DNA from: Deroplatys truncata
Taxonomy: Eukaryota > Arthropoda > Insecta > Mantodea > Mantidae
DNA length: 64,000 nt
Reading direction: 5' to 3'
Assembly (NCBI GenBank): GCA_030765065.1
Contig: CM060986.1
Coordinates: forward strand, 80,283,573 to 80,347,572
Below the pieces are notes generated by a model, which was given only the letters and a program-made list of their open reading frames with translations, had not been told where the DNA came from and ran no database searches. The translations under genes were made by a program, and so were the position numbers. This document shows, piece by piece, positions 40,989 to 52,307 of the stretch (position 1 is its first letter; every line of letters starts with the position of its first letter).

Positions 40989-41806
40989 TCATACATTCAA
41001 ATGGCTTTCTCTACCCACTATCATTTATTAGTGGATATACAAACTATTCTTACTAAAATTTATTTTTCTATCTACTTCATTTTAATCCAAATAAACATTT
41101 GCGGAAATAGCTACATTACACATTTCGTTATAGATATAAAGAGAACAGCCTTAGTCAAATGTTTAAGAACTGGACGATATATGCTGGTCTTAAAATTTCA
41201 TGCTGTTTGCATGCAAACCGAGAAACAACTGAATATTAACAGTACTGTAAGAGAATGACCAAGTAATGCACAATCCTAAACATTAATACCGAATACCCTA
41301 GAGATTGCCTATGCCACAATAAAGTTATTTGAAATAAACTGAGTGTTTTAAAGATATCTACATTTCTTGTGTAGTGCGTTTTTGTCTATCGCTTAACGTT
41401 TACCAGTTACACAAGATTATACAACATTTCTTCCGAATGAAGAGGACTTCACATACTATTCACAAAAATTAAAAAACATACCTTTTATTTGGCATGTACA
41501 TGTGTTTAATGTACGGCATTTTAATCAAACTCGTAAGAGCCATTTCTTACAAAATTAATAATTTCGAAAAATGTTCCGTGTAAAGGGTAGTTTAGGGTAG
41601 GGGAATTTTCTTGTGAATCTTTGTGTCGCATCTTTGGAAGGCTTGGTATTTATCCGACTTTTCGTTTTTGACTTATGCTGTTCATACACACAACGACACA
41701 CACGCGTGCGGACCTTTTTCTAAAAATGAATATATATGAATATTTCCGGTAAAATCTCTACCTCGAATTATTCTACTTACTTCTCTATGTAGTACAGAAA
41801 GTAATA
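40988..41806 (+). mobile_element. FamA copy, full length
   Basis: Left end ATCATACATTCAAATGGCTT plus TCTCTACCCACTATC and the hairpin partner TTTATTAGTGGATATAC. Internal TCAAATGTTTAAGAACTGGA, CGCTTAACGTTTACCAGTTA, GTTTAGGGTAGGGGAATTTT and a CA-rich tract. Right end TACTTCTCTATGTAGTACAG then AAAGTAATAAA. The 85-codon frame at 41001-41258 is not kept in other copies. Confidence 0.88.
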
Positions 41807-41939
41807 AACGAATCTAGAACATAGCGATTTCTATCATTTTCATGCTTGTGCACTGTTATTGATTTTTTTAACTTATGTAAATCGACGTATTGCACCCTAA
41901 TACGCCTATATAACACCAAGAAATCGAGTTTCGGACAAG

Positions 41940-42145
41940 TCATGAAAATGGCTTCCTTTGTTTCTTGTTTATCCAGTTTATCGTGACTGTGTTTTGCTGT
42001 TTTTACGTTACCGCTTACTACCGCAATTACACACACACACACATACACAAACACCCAAGCCAATGGCGGGGCTCGAACACGCGACCCTCAGCTTGTCGGA
42101 GCGCCGAAGCCATACGCTCCAGCGACCACGGCTACGAGGGTCGGC
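41940..42145 (-). mobile_element. tRNA-headed SINE (family 6)
   Basis: On the minus strand: GCCGTGGTCGCTGGAGCGTA (D-arm, box A), a GC-rich anticodon arm, and GGGTCGCGTGTTCGAGCCCC (box B). A GTGTGT tract (42030-42058) and a short body follow. Overlapping Thr/His-rich frames are incidental. Confidence 0.6.
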
Positions 42146-42449
42146 ACTGATACGCATAATACGATATGAAACAGATCAGTCACTTCATTGATTAGCACAA
42201 AATAGTAAGGAAGAAAGAAAAATTTCGCATTGTCGCATTTTCGCATTGTAATAATTATCTTACAGAATCCCCTCTTGCTTATAATTTTTCTTAAGTAATT
42301 TAATTGAGCTTTCAAACTCACACTTACCTCAATTATTTCAAGAAAGACTTGCACTCGTGGTGTCATTGAACATAAATTTCGATTTCCGATAAATATCAAT
42401 ATTATAATGCAGTAGGCATGGTAGGCAATGTCGTTGATAGAAATATAAT

Positions 42450-42520
42450 TTTAGCATTCCACCCAAATATTCGATACCGAGATTTCACCCCGTAAATTAA
42501 AAAATAATTTTTAAAGGGTC
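42450..42520 (-). mobile_element. FamA right-end fragment
   Basis: AGCATTCCACCCAAATATTC and GATACCGAGATTTCACCCCG mark the segment just inside the right end. The terminal hairpin itself is lost. Confidence 0.65.
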
Positions 42521-42639
42521 TTGTCTTCCTGTCGATAGTATGAGTTTTCCAATCCCTTAAACCATACACGTTATGCGTTCTTTTGTTTGTCAGCAGGTGA
42601 TGCAAAGAGTATGCAATATCAAGACTTGATTATTCGACT

Positions 42640-43300
42640 AGCTTTTTACTTTCTCTACCACGTACAGGCAGAGAAGGTATTGCATTTTAACCAAAAATTT
42701 GATACCGAGATTTCGACAGAAATACATGATTTGAAGCCCCCAATCCCAAACTACCCTTAGCATGGAACATTTTTCGAAATGTTTTATTTTATAAAAATGC
42801 CTAACGATTTTGATTAAAATACCACATGTTAAAGGTATTTGCACGAAAAATAAAATGTATATATTGAATTTTCTGAATAGTCTGTGAAGTCTTCTTCTTT
42901 TGGAAGAAATTTTGTATAATTTTGCATAAGTGGTAAACGTTAAGCAATAAACGAAAATGTACTACGGAAAAAATGTAGATCTCTTTTGGCGGCATCAGCC
43001 ATTTTCGAGATATCCGAATAATTCATTCTTTTAAATTCCTATCGATTTTCAGTTGTTTCTCGCAAGGTGATGGAAAGAGAGTGGAATTTTAAGTCCAGCG
43101 GATAGCGTCCAGTTCTTAAACATTTCACTATCACTATTCTCTTTATATAACAAAATTTGTTATGTAGCTATTTTCGGAAAGGTTATCTCGATTAAAATGA
43201 AGCAGATAGAAAAATAAACTGTTGTAAGAATACTCTTTATCCACTAATAAGCGATAGAGGTTGGAGAAAATCATGTGAAAGTAACACATCAAATTTTTAA
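42640..43300 (-). mobile_element. FamA copy with internal deletion
   Basis: Right end TTTTTACTTTCTCTACCACG, loop, GGCAGAGAAGGTATTGCATT: the terminal hairpin is well kept. After GAAATACATGATTTGAAGCC it jumps to CCCAAACTACCCTTAGCATG, losing about 150 bases, then continues to the left end TCATGTGAAAGTAACACATC. Confidence 0.88.
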
Positions 43301-46300
43301 CAATAGACTATTGCCCCGACCTCCTCCGTATAACTGGAGAGCTATAGAAACAGCTGAACCCTGAATATTTATCATAACAGGAAGCGCATAAAATATTTTG
43401 CTTTCGTATGAATCATTTATAAAACAGCTGTCAAAATAAATGAATACTGGGAGGGAAAGTAGCATGAATGCAACATACAAGACTCTTCTGTTTGCACTTG
43501 GGGGTTTGTACAGAATTAAATGTAGTTTTAAACCAGCTACCCAGGGATCTTCTTTAGTTGGAGGCACTACATTAGTAGTAGTCCCCACGCATTTTCAGCT
43601 GGAGCTTCTCAAATTCCCAAGTCATCCCTACTGCATATTTTTGTCTTAGAAACATGTAATTTCAGAAAAATACAGAAAAAAGTTGGACGGTTTTAAAACG
43701 CATAGTATTGCAGTAACCAGTTTTAAATTAGAATTATAGGATGTGATTTTGAAACAGGAACGTAAATTAAAAATATATATAAAATAATCATATGCAAGTT
43801 TTTAATAAAACCCTGCTGCCTCAAATTTAAGCTGATGTGAGAGGAAGTTTTAAATATGAGAATTAATAAATAATTTTATTAATATTTTTAAAACAATTAC
43901 AACATTTTAGAAACAACTTGTATTCGGGCTCACTGGAACAACGTTTCTCACTCCTTGTTTTCAATCTTATTACCTTACAAAAATGCAGTGGGACAATTAA
44001 AACTAATGTAAAATGCATGCCTCTGATAACAGGAAGTAACATAATAATATCTTCAGCATTAGCCTGTTAATAGAGAAACGTAGCGGAGTAACTGTTCCAT
44101 GAATTAGTACCTAAATAAAAACAACACAAAGTTGTAGTGTACATATAAAACAAAAGTGGATGTATTTGACAATTCTGTCTATTCTATGTATGAATTTGTG
44201 TATAATTAGAATTAATATTTTAATGTGGTTTAGAGTTACTTAAATCTTCCGTATAACAGAAAACTTGTATCAGAGCTATTATTTACAATAAAGTTTAATT
44301 GTTACTGGTGTTATCAGGATTTTGATGATCTGAAATGTTTGAAAAATGATCTATACGAAGACTATTTTGTTTTAAGAAAAGACGACACAAGAATTACTAA
44401 AAATATCTAAAACAATGAGATTTAATTTATTAAAAGTAATGTAATATACTTTTAAATTAATTTATATATGAGTATAATTGCTATACAAATATAAACGTAG
44501 GCAAGAATAATTTAATTTAGAAATTAATTAAAAATATATTATTTTTTCCATGTTCTTGTTTGAAGAATCTGAAAGGAAAACTAAGATGATTGTTTTTGAA
44601 GCACATCTTACAAAACTGTATAATTAACACCTTTGAGTTCTCTGATTATACAAAAATCTTTGCAAATGAAGGATTTATAGCATGTGACATGACACAAGGA
44701 CATCACGATCTGACTGTACGCAGTCATTAACGCGAAAAAAATGAAAACTGAGCTGTCTGATCTCTAGTTTGAGACATGAATTCATAATTGTAATAATAAC
44801 TACTCCCCTGGCAAAAGCCACCCTTCCATCCATAATTTTTTCCAGACTAACTATAGGAATGTAATTTTTTTTCCGAAGAATGCGACTGAGGCTGTGCAAA
44901 ATTACTATTATTTTTTATTTGAATGGTGAAAATTCTGATGTGTGGAAATGTCAGTAATACAGAAGTCCTCTCGTATATAGACAATGTAAATGCAAGATAT
45001 GACTGAGTAAAGAGTAAATGACAATAAAATAGAATAATGACGTAAAATCGAAAATAATGCCCTAAAACAGAAAATGTCATAAATTGATCAAACAATGAGC
45101 GAATGAATATGCATTTTCATAATCTGGGATCCATATTAGGATTTATATACAGGTTAGCAATGTCTATGTTGGAACAATTAAAAGATGACATGTCATCATA
45201 GTCCGGGCTCTAGTTATCATTATTGAAAACTGTTAAAAATTGCCTTTATTTTTCTTTCGTGAAGTTTTCTGTGCACCTAGTGAATCCCTCCCGCCCCTTC
45301 GGAGCCGCGCCCCATTATTTGGGTACCACTTCACTAATGAACAGATATACACAGAGAAGCTGAAATTCCTGACAATATTTCAGTAAAATACCACATTCCA
45401 AAAGGACTGTACTGTACTGTTCTGTTTCAAATATAAATGCAAATATATGAAAACATACAGAAAGAAGCTAAACACACATTTTACTGTCGCATAACAGTTA
45501 TGTCAACATGCTTTTAGTATCTGTCAAACAAGTTACAGGTTGACAGAAAACTACATGCTGGTAATAGACGTTTAAAGTTGGCTGAAGCACGTAATGGGCG
45601 TGACAGCGTAAATAAGTTACGTAATTACGAGTTTCTATACAAGTACTCATAGGCATGTTAGTGAAGTTACCGCTCAAATTGTCTGTTGAAAACCTGTATT
45701 TTACAGCTCTTCGTCTTCACTTTTTCTCATTCCAGTTCAGTGTATTACTGGAGCATGGCTAAGCGAACCTGAGAAGAAAACCTTACAAGAATAATGCAAT
45801 GTATAGTTTTCACATGCCCTGCAGCTATGAGCAAGAAAGAGATAATTTAAATTTTGTAGTTAGCATGTCTTACCTTTTCTGGCACGAAATCCCTAGCAGA
45901 TTTTTACAATCGTCTGAATGAATGAGAAAACTTGACAGCTTCAGTTGCAGTTTTGGACCAGCAGTCAAGGAGGTCTCTGGACCAGATACAATTTAGGAAA
46001 CTTGATAAATAGCGATGTTACGCGAGTTGAAGTGCAGGTAAAACGACTGCGATGCCCATTTGTTGGCCAGAGAGTACGTAAGGTTATGTTGTGAGTGTAT
46101 ACTGGTTGCCTAGAAACGCGAAGCCCCCCGCTTTGAGATTAATACTCGCTTCCCTCGCGATAGCACACTGAACTGACTCTCTCTGGAAACTTGCTACAGC
46201 TCTAATACCTTCCCCAGCATCTCTTTCCCCTCCACTTTTCCGCACACTCCCCCCTCCAACCGGCTATACAACCAACTTTCAATTATACAAACTTTCTTAT

Positions 46301-46734
46301 TCTTTTCTGGCCGCTAATGATTGTTCCTCTCACCATCTAGCGGCTTGACAGTAAACTTAATACATTTTACTCTAATTTCGTTCCACTTTGTGCAACTTAT
46401 TGAGGACGTTCTCTGGAATCGATTAGCGGTGTTGTTGTTTTGCATCTTGTTTATTGAGAACAATGACTACTTGTTTTACTTTGAGAGAGCGCCGAAATTG
46501 CGACTGCTTTTCCTTGTGAACACAGTTACTTACTTAAAAGTAAAAGAAAGAAATTGGCGAATTCAGAGAAAACCAAAAGAATACGTGTCACTGCACGCAC
46601 TTGTGTTTGAGTAATGTAGAAATGCCTTCATTAACTTCAATTACATACTGTCTCATAGTGTTTACATATTCAAGGCATAGAGAATTAACACAAACATTCG
46701 AAGAAGACACAAACTTCTTACTAAAAATTTTTCT
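43301..46734. other. Quiet AT-rich stretch, no gene recognised
   Basis: Open frames at 43289-43588 (99 codons, minus, one hydrophobic stretch VLYVAFMLLSLPVFIYF), 44675-45095 and 46321-46614 (97 codons, plus) have no motif I can name. At 45270-45340 the minus strand reads AAGTGGTACCCAAATAATGG then GGGCGCGGCTCCGAAGGGGC, which looks like the end of a hAT element, but I do not see its partner. Region 46000-46320 is richer in C and T. This is the longest part of the window free of FamA. Confidence 0.4.
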
Positions 46735-47870
46735 GATGAGTTGCATTCACATGACTTTCTCTACTCACTCCTCTATTAGCTATTCTTACAAAAGCTTATT
46801 ATTCTACCTATATCCCGATTAATTTTCAAATTCACACTTACACACTTCGTTGTAGGTAAAGCGATATCGTCAAAATGTAAAGAGCACGTAGCTACGTGAT
46901 GGCTTTGAATTCCATGCACTTCGCATGACCACGAAAAAGAAAAAAAGAAAAAAGATTGCGACTTTCCAGTTATCTATTTTAAAATTCAATCTAATAACAA
47001 GGAACGTATTGAAAATGTTTACCCCCTGAAATAATCAAGATTTTGTGAATCTCTTATGGCTTTCTCTTATGGTTTTTGTCTATAGCCTTATAATGGTAAG
47101 GGAGTATTCGAGTTTGAACAAAATTACACCTATTTTGTTTCGTTTTGTACATAATATGTCTTTATTTTAATTTTAAATGTTCTGTATCCTATGTAATATT
47201 TAAGTATATATGTGTCTAATTGTACTTTCCTTGACACGCATATAGTAGGTCTTTATTTTATTTTAAATGTTTTATATTCTGTGTAATATTTCTGCTTATA
47301 TGTAATTTTTGTACATTTCCTTGACATGCTCTATGTTCACAAGCCTTTATGGCTGCTAGTGAACTCACAGAATGCAATCCAATGTGATCTAATCTACCAA
47401 CTATTCAAAAGTCATTCAAAATGAAGAGGACTTCAAAGCTATTCCCAAAATTTCAAAATATACTTTTTGCTATGCAAATATCTTAAATATATGATATTTT
47501 AATTAAAATCGTTAGATACATTTTTGAGAAAATCATAAATCACGAAAATGTTTCCATGTAAAAGCTAGTTTGAAGTGGGAAATTTTCTTTAAAATCTAAC
47601 TGTCGCATTCTATGAAGATGCTCAAATTAAACACTAAGTTTGGTACTTAAATGTCTTTTTGTTTTGAGCTATGCTATTCAAAGATACGCTATTTTACACA
47701 CACACAATAGCACGTACATTTTTCTAAAAATGCTTTTTTTGGGGGGGGGGCGGATCAAGAGAGCCTTCAAAACTTTCATTTTCCGTGAAATCTTGGCATC
47801 AACTGTTGCAATATTAAATTAGGTGGAATGCAATACTCCCTCTGCTTACTATAGTTAGACAGCAGAGAAA
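46735..47870 (+). mobile_element. FamA copy split by a 0.3-kb insert
   Basis: Left end TTCTGATGAGTTGCATTCAC plus ATGACTTTCTCTACTC, through TTCGTTGTAGGTAAAGCG and GGTTTTTGTCTATAGCC. The insert 47092-47393 follows; FamA resumes with TCATTCAAAATGAAGAGGAC and ends GGTGGAATGCAATACTCCCT then CAGCAGAGAAAGTAAAAAT. Without the insert it is 0.83 kb. The right half has a G run at 47741-47750. Confidence 0.85.
47092..47393 (+). mobile_element. Insert with duplicated segment, LINE 3' end-like
   Basis: Two diverged copies of a segment of about 90 bases follow each other: TATGTCTTTATTTTAATTTT to TTTCCTTGACACGC, then TAGGTCTTTATTTTATTTTA to TTTCCTTGACATGC. After them come TATGGCTGCTAGTGAACTC and GAATGCAATCCAATGTGATC. 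The T-rich untranslated look and position suggest the 3' end of a non-LTR element. This is inference. Confidence 0.4.
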
Positions 47871-47888
47871 GTAAAAATCCATAATTAT

Positions 47889-48157
47889 AAATAAATTGTG
47901 TTCTATTTATGGACGCTTTTTAACTACCATGATTCTTAGCATTCCATTCTATATTAGGCGTGAAAGACCGTACATTTTGCTCTTTAACAGGCTTAAGGTT
48001 CTTTTATTTGCCGTAAAAGCCACGGGACTACCGGATTTTTTCCCTTCCGAAAGAAGACATGCTAAGGAATTTTACTCCCGATAAAATCCATCGCCCTCTA
48101 CGGGATTTGAACCCGCAACCTAGGGGTATCATGTACCCCTAGACCACAGAGGACGAC
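47889..48157 (-). mobile_element. SINE-1 copy with clear target duplication
   Basis: Minus-strand head GTCCTCTGTGGTCTAGGGGT, box B GGGTTCAAATCCCG, body with GCATGTCTTCTTTCGGAAGG and AAGAACCTTAAGCC, tail TAAATAGAACACAATTTAT. ATCCATAATTAT stands immediately on each side (about 47877-47888 and 48158-48169), a 12-base target duplication. The left half of that site touches the right end of a FamA copy. Confidence 0.93.
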
Positions 48158-48169
48158 ATCCATAATTAT

Positions 48170-48714
48170 TACAGTTTACAATTCAATCCTGAAATGTCAG
48201 CTTACTTACGGTCTTTGAGGAATATTTAATTTATTTTATTGTTAGAATAACTTAAATAATATATAAACATTAATGCCTAATTTCTAGCACCATCCCTAAA
48301 TGAGGAAACCTAGTGCTCATGGTCGGTCCTCACAAAATATACGTATATAGCATAAAATATATAGAAAATGTAAGATTGTTAAACTATAATAAACTAAATT
48401 CATAATTTTCAGAGAAAAGTCATAAGACATAACTTAAATTTCTAGTTATGAAAACTAATTTTGTTATATAAATTTTTATTATCTGAAGTTTAAAAGAGAA
48501 TAAAGCAGACTGGGCTAAAGTAATGCTTATAAATTATAAACCAACACCTGTCACTCTACACAGAATTTTATTTTGGTTTTAACGGATATAATAAGAAATT
48601 GTATTGATATTATATTGTTGTATCACTTCTCATAAAAAAACTAAACAACATTTGTATAAAGCACTTTGCAATTTGTTCTGACACCAACTAAATAACAATG
48701 AAGAGCGCAAAGAA
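48170..48714. other. AT-rich stretch without recognised feature
   Basis: No repeat or coding frame seen. Confidence 0.45.
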
Positions 48715-49044
48715 TGGATAGACCATCCGTGAATGGTCATTTGAGGGTGAAGTTACGTTCCTAATTGGGAACCAACATTTTTTATTTTGTTTCCTTATTT
48801 CTAATCACAAAATAAACAGCTTTTCATAAACCAATTTTAATGAGAAAAAAATATACAAAATGTAGGCTCCCATTTAAAACAAATAAATTGATTGTAAAAT
48901 GATCATCATAACGCCCTCCAAACAAAACACATTAATGGCATTTACTTTCGCCCATATATCAAGCAACTATTATTAAAGGCATTTCTTTCTACAACGTTTA
49001 GTTTTGGAGATACTGTATAGTTGCAACTTAAATGGTCCACTCTG
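48715..49044. mobile_element. Palindromic MITE copy
   Basis: Right arm: ATTGATTGTAAAATGATCAT, CATAACGCCCTCCAAACAAA, TACTTTCGCCCATATATC, ACGTTTAGTTTTGGAGATAC and the end AACTTAAATGGTCCACTCTG followed by TATA. The left arm is much more degraded (GAATGGTCATTTGAGGGTGA). Same family as 19332 and 58503. Confidence 0.75.
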
Positions 49045-49389
49045 TATATAAAACATTTTGCGGCTTGAATTATTGCCTTTTGTTACACATTTTGTATTAT
49101 CACAATATTTATTTTATTGCGAAGTCAATCTTTTTCGTCACTTTGTTTAACGTATTTTAAAAGTTATTCATTTTTGATAACTCTGTATAACAATAAATAC
49201 AATTATAATTAATAATTTAAAATAAATAAATTCTCAGTGCAAAGTTTATTACACAAATGGTGTTTTAAAACAACACAATAACAATTGTGATACCAATGCA
49301 TGCATAAATATACAATACATGAAACTCTCATTCATTCACTTGTGTTTCAGCATTGCCATTCTTAAAAACTTTTAGAAATTATTTTCGAT

Positions 49390-49475
49390 CCTTTTCTAAT
49401 ATCTGCTTCAATTTTTGAGTAGAATACATCATTTCCTCTTAATCTGCTACAGATAGATGGCAGAGAAAGTAAAAA
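49390..49475 (+). mobile_element. FamA right-end fragment
   Basis: AATTTTTGAGTAGAATACAT, then ATTTCCTCTTAATCTGCTAC and GATGGCAGAGAAAGTAAAAA: the terminal hairpin region and right end only. Confidence 0.6.
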
Positions 49476-49537
49476 GTATAAGAATTTGAAAGTTTAAACC
49501 AATAATAAAGTATGTTAACGATACACAAAAATTTTTA

Positions 49538-50257
49538 CGAGGGCAGTCCATAAACTCCCAGACGTTTTGGCCTATCGTGGCGATGAGTAAGGCCAGAGCT
49601 GCCATCTTGGTGTCAGAACGTTCCTACATTCAGCATGCATCCAGCTGTGTGGTAGTGCGAGGACTGTGCCTTCGTTACTGTGCTCTCTGTGAGTTGTGCG
49701 CTGCAATAGAAAATCCCGCCACTTGTGAAGTGCGGTTGGCTAAAAAGAACAAACCAATTGAAATGTATCGTCAACTTTGTGATATTTACGGGCAGGGAAT
49801 AATGAGTGAAAGCCGAGTCAGGCAATAGTGCATTGATTATAAAAATGTGTACCAATGTTCAACGAAGAGAATCGCAGTGGTTGGCCTAGCCTTATGATTA
49901 ATGAACTGTCAATGCAAATAAATGACAAAATTCGTGAAAATCGTCGTTTCACGATTACAGAACTTTCGGAAGATTTTCCCCAAATTTCACCGAGTTTGGT
50001 ACATCAAATTGATGCTTGGACACTGACCTGAACTGCATGCCTGTGTAAACCAATGGTTGAAGTCGCAGGTGGCAGATTTCTACACAGAGGGGATTGAAAA
50101 ACTTGTGGCATGGTATGATAAATACCTCAATTTAAATGGCGACTGTGCTCAAAAATAGCTTAAGAGTGCATGTTTCAAATGTATATAATAAACGTTGATA
50201 TTTGCATATTATTAATTGTTTATTTCAAAACGTCTGGGACTTTCTGGATTACCCTCG
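49538..50257 (+). mobile_element. Internally deleted mariner
   Basis: Ends CGAGGGCAGTCCATAAACTC and, reversed, CGAGGGTAATCCAGAAAGTC, both continuing CCAGACGTTTT, flanked by TA (49536-49537 and 50258-50259). At 720 bp it is about half of a complete mariner. The missing part is the catalytic core. Confidence 0.9.
49577..50160 (+). pseudogene. Mariner transposase fused ends, catalytic core lost
   Basis: N-terminal part: NKPIEMYRQLCDIYGQGIMS and ESRVRQ, the first helix-turn-helix of mariner/SETMAR-type transposases; then, after stops and a frameshift, KIRENRRFTITELSEDFP and QISPSLVHQI, the second DNA-binding helix region. The text then jumps to the C-terminus: ADFYTEGIEKLVAWYDKYL and NLNGD (about 50067-50145). 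The segments with the three aspartates are absent. The copy could bind ends at most, and its stops make even that unlikely. Confidence 0.88.
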
Positions 50258-50299
50258 TATTTGACGTAAGTTGTATGGTTTGTGGCCTAAATTTTTGTG

Positions 50300-51322
50300 T
50301 GGAAGGATTTGTCTATATCGTATAGTTTACAAATTTTACAAAACTCATTTAGAATTAAGTTCTTCACAACCTGTTCCAAAAACTTCAAGATATACATTTT
50401 ATTTGTCACACAAATATCTTTTAACGTGTGATATTTTAATCTAAAGAGTCATTTTTTAAAAATTAAAAACAACGAAAAAAATTCTATGTACAGTTAATTT
50501 TTGTGCGTGTGGATTTTCTTGATAATCGTCGTGCTGTATTCTTTGAAAACGCTGCATTTAAATACCAAGTTTGATATTTAACCAAATTTTCGTTTTTAAG
50601 CTATAGATTATCAAGGGTGCTGTAACTGTTGAGGATTTTGAGTTATATGTTGCGGCTGTATACTCAAAAAGCACTTACTGGACTCTTTTTCAGTCTGTTA
50701 TTCGCTATGCCGTAATGTAACTTATATTTTTACTCTACACAAAAGGCCATAAGAATCCTAATAAATCAGAACGTGAGCATTGCAAATTTCCTTTTTATTA
50801 ATTTAAAATCATCAACCGCAATTAATTTGTACATTTATGGCTTAACAACTTTTACATGTCAGAGAAAAGATAGTTTTAAATTAATTTATGAGAAGTGTAC
50901 TCACAATACAAAACATAATAAGAACCCTGATGATACCCCAAGTTATAGGCCAAATAAGATGGGATTTAGTTATTTAATTATGGATTCAAAATCATTTAAT
51001 AAGATATCTTTTAATCACATAAGCTACATTTTCTGTTTTAAAAGAAATCTTAGATATATAAATGGTTAATTTTAAATGCTTTTCATCTTTTAAACAAATA
51101 TGTAAATATGACCAATATTACATTATAACTAAGCATTTATTGAGATGCAGCCATCGTTTGTATACCTTAAGGCTAACAAACTATAAGCATCACTATGTTG
51201 TTCGCAGGCAGGTAAATATACGTTTTTCTAAAAATACATTTTTACGGATTCAGGGAGCCTCAAAACGTGTATTTCTGGTAAAACTTCCGTGTCAAATTTT
51301 TGTGTGGAATACAATACTTTGA
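50300..51322 (+). mobile_element. FamA right half split by a LINE tail
   Basis: Left piece (50300-50612): GTCTATATCGTATAGTTTAC, AAGATATACATTTTATTTG, AATACCAAGTTTGATATTTA, TTTTCGTTTTTAAGCTATAG. Right piece (51208-51322): CGTTTTTCTAAAAATACATT, GATTCAGGGAGCCTCAAAAC, GTGTGGAATACAATACTTTG. The LINE fragment 50615-51205 sits between. The left half of FamA and the terminal hairpin are missing. Confidence 0.8.
50615..51205 (+). pseudogene. Jockey/CR1-like LINE C-terminal fragment
   Basis: The frames read TYWTLFQSVIRYAVM, then LHKKAIRILINQNVS, FINLKSSTAINLYIYGL and YEKCTHNTKHNKN. This is the order found after the reverse transcriptase domain in many animal LINEs: a YxLFxSxIRYGxxxW block, xxQKKAIRI, LKxLxxxxLYIYE and HNYNTRNK. 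There are stops and at least one frameshift. It is a 5'-truncated, dead insertion in a FamA copy. Confidence 0.65.
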
Positions 51323-51403
51323 GATATAATATCTTTACTTTAGAAGTAGTTTTATTGTTGCGGTTGCACCAGTACTGCGGGAGATATTTTTTTTTTTTTT
51401 TGA

Positions 51404-52307
51404 GTGTTCGCCCTCGCCCCACGTACGATACAAACTTCCCGGTGGCTTTCGCCCCCACGTTTAAAAATCAACTTTGTATTTTTTAATGTGTATTTAAATA
51501 TTATATATGTATGCCTCGGCTGCGTCAGTAGTAATTTGCAGAAACATGTATCTCTTAGCAGGGGTAGTATGGCTAAAGAACAAGGTTTACATGAATTATA
51601 ATTGTATTTTACTTTGTTTATTAATCCTTCACACAATTAATTAACACTTCAGTGATATATCATGCTATAGAGCTGTGAGATTATTGTTTATTACTTTTTA
51701 ACACGTAAACTTTATATTATTCTTGCCGTAATGAATTTTTATGTCTCACACTGAATTCGTACAAAATCGAACTGCTCGGGAACGCTTCCTTGTAGCGTCT
51801 GCTTGGAAACGCCATTTTGTAGGGTCTGCCGCCTGAATTTGTATATTTACTTTATTTCAAGTCTGTGATTGGCTAATCCTACTCCAATAGAATACTTTTA
51901 TTTAACTTAAAGCTTTTCTAGTTTTTGATTGACTATTTAGAATGTTTTAAATATTACATTATTGTTCCAAGAATTATTAGTAGCATTATTAAACATTCTA
52001 ATTTATTGTTGTCTCAATATTGCTTCGTTGTTACCTGATTGTTATCAACTTTCGGTTTGTAGTTTATAATTCTGTTTGCTACGGAAAGTATTTTGCTTCT
52101 ATTCTCACAGCTCCTACGTTATAAAATTACGTAATACATTCACATAACATTATTATACATGTACACAATAAAAATAAACATAATACATGACTGTTACATA
52201 CATTTTCTATATTATATTATACACATATTGCTTTAAGGCGGGCTGTTATTATATTTTATATTATATAATTAGACTGATATAATTTAAGTGTTAAAAATAC
52301 TGCCTCA
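51404..52307 (-). mobile_element. LTR-like repeat, family LTR-1, copy 3
   Basis: The reverse complement order matches copies 1 and 2: leader CCGGTGGCTTTCGCCCCCAC, GCCTCGGCTGCGTCAGTAGT, CATGTATCTCTTAGCAGGG, AGAGCTGTGAGATTATT, GCCATTTTGTAGGGTCTGCC, TTGATTGACTATTTAG, CTCACAGCTCCTACGTTATA, GCTTTAAGGCGGGCTGTTAT and the end GTGTTAAAAATACTGCCTCA. Only one GGCGAAAGCCACCGG unit is present here against two in the other copies. A T run (51388-51401) adjoins it. Confidence 0.65.
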
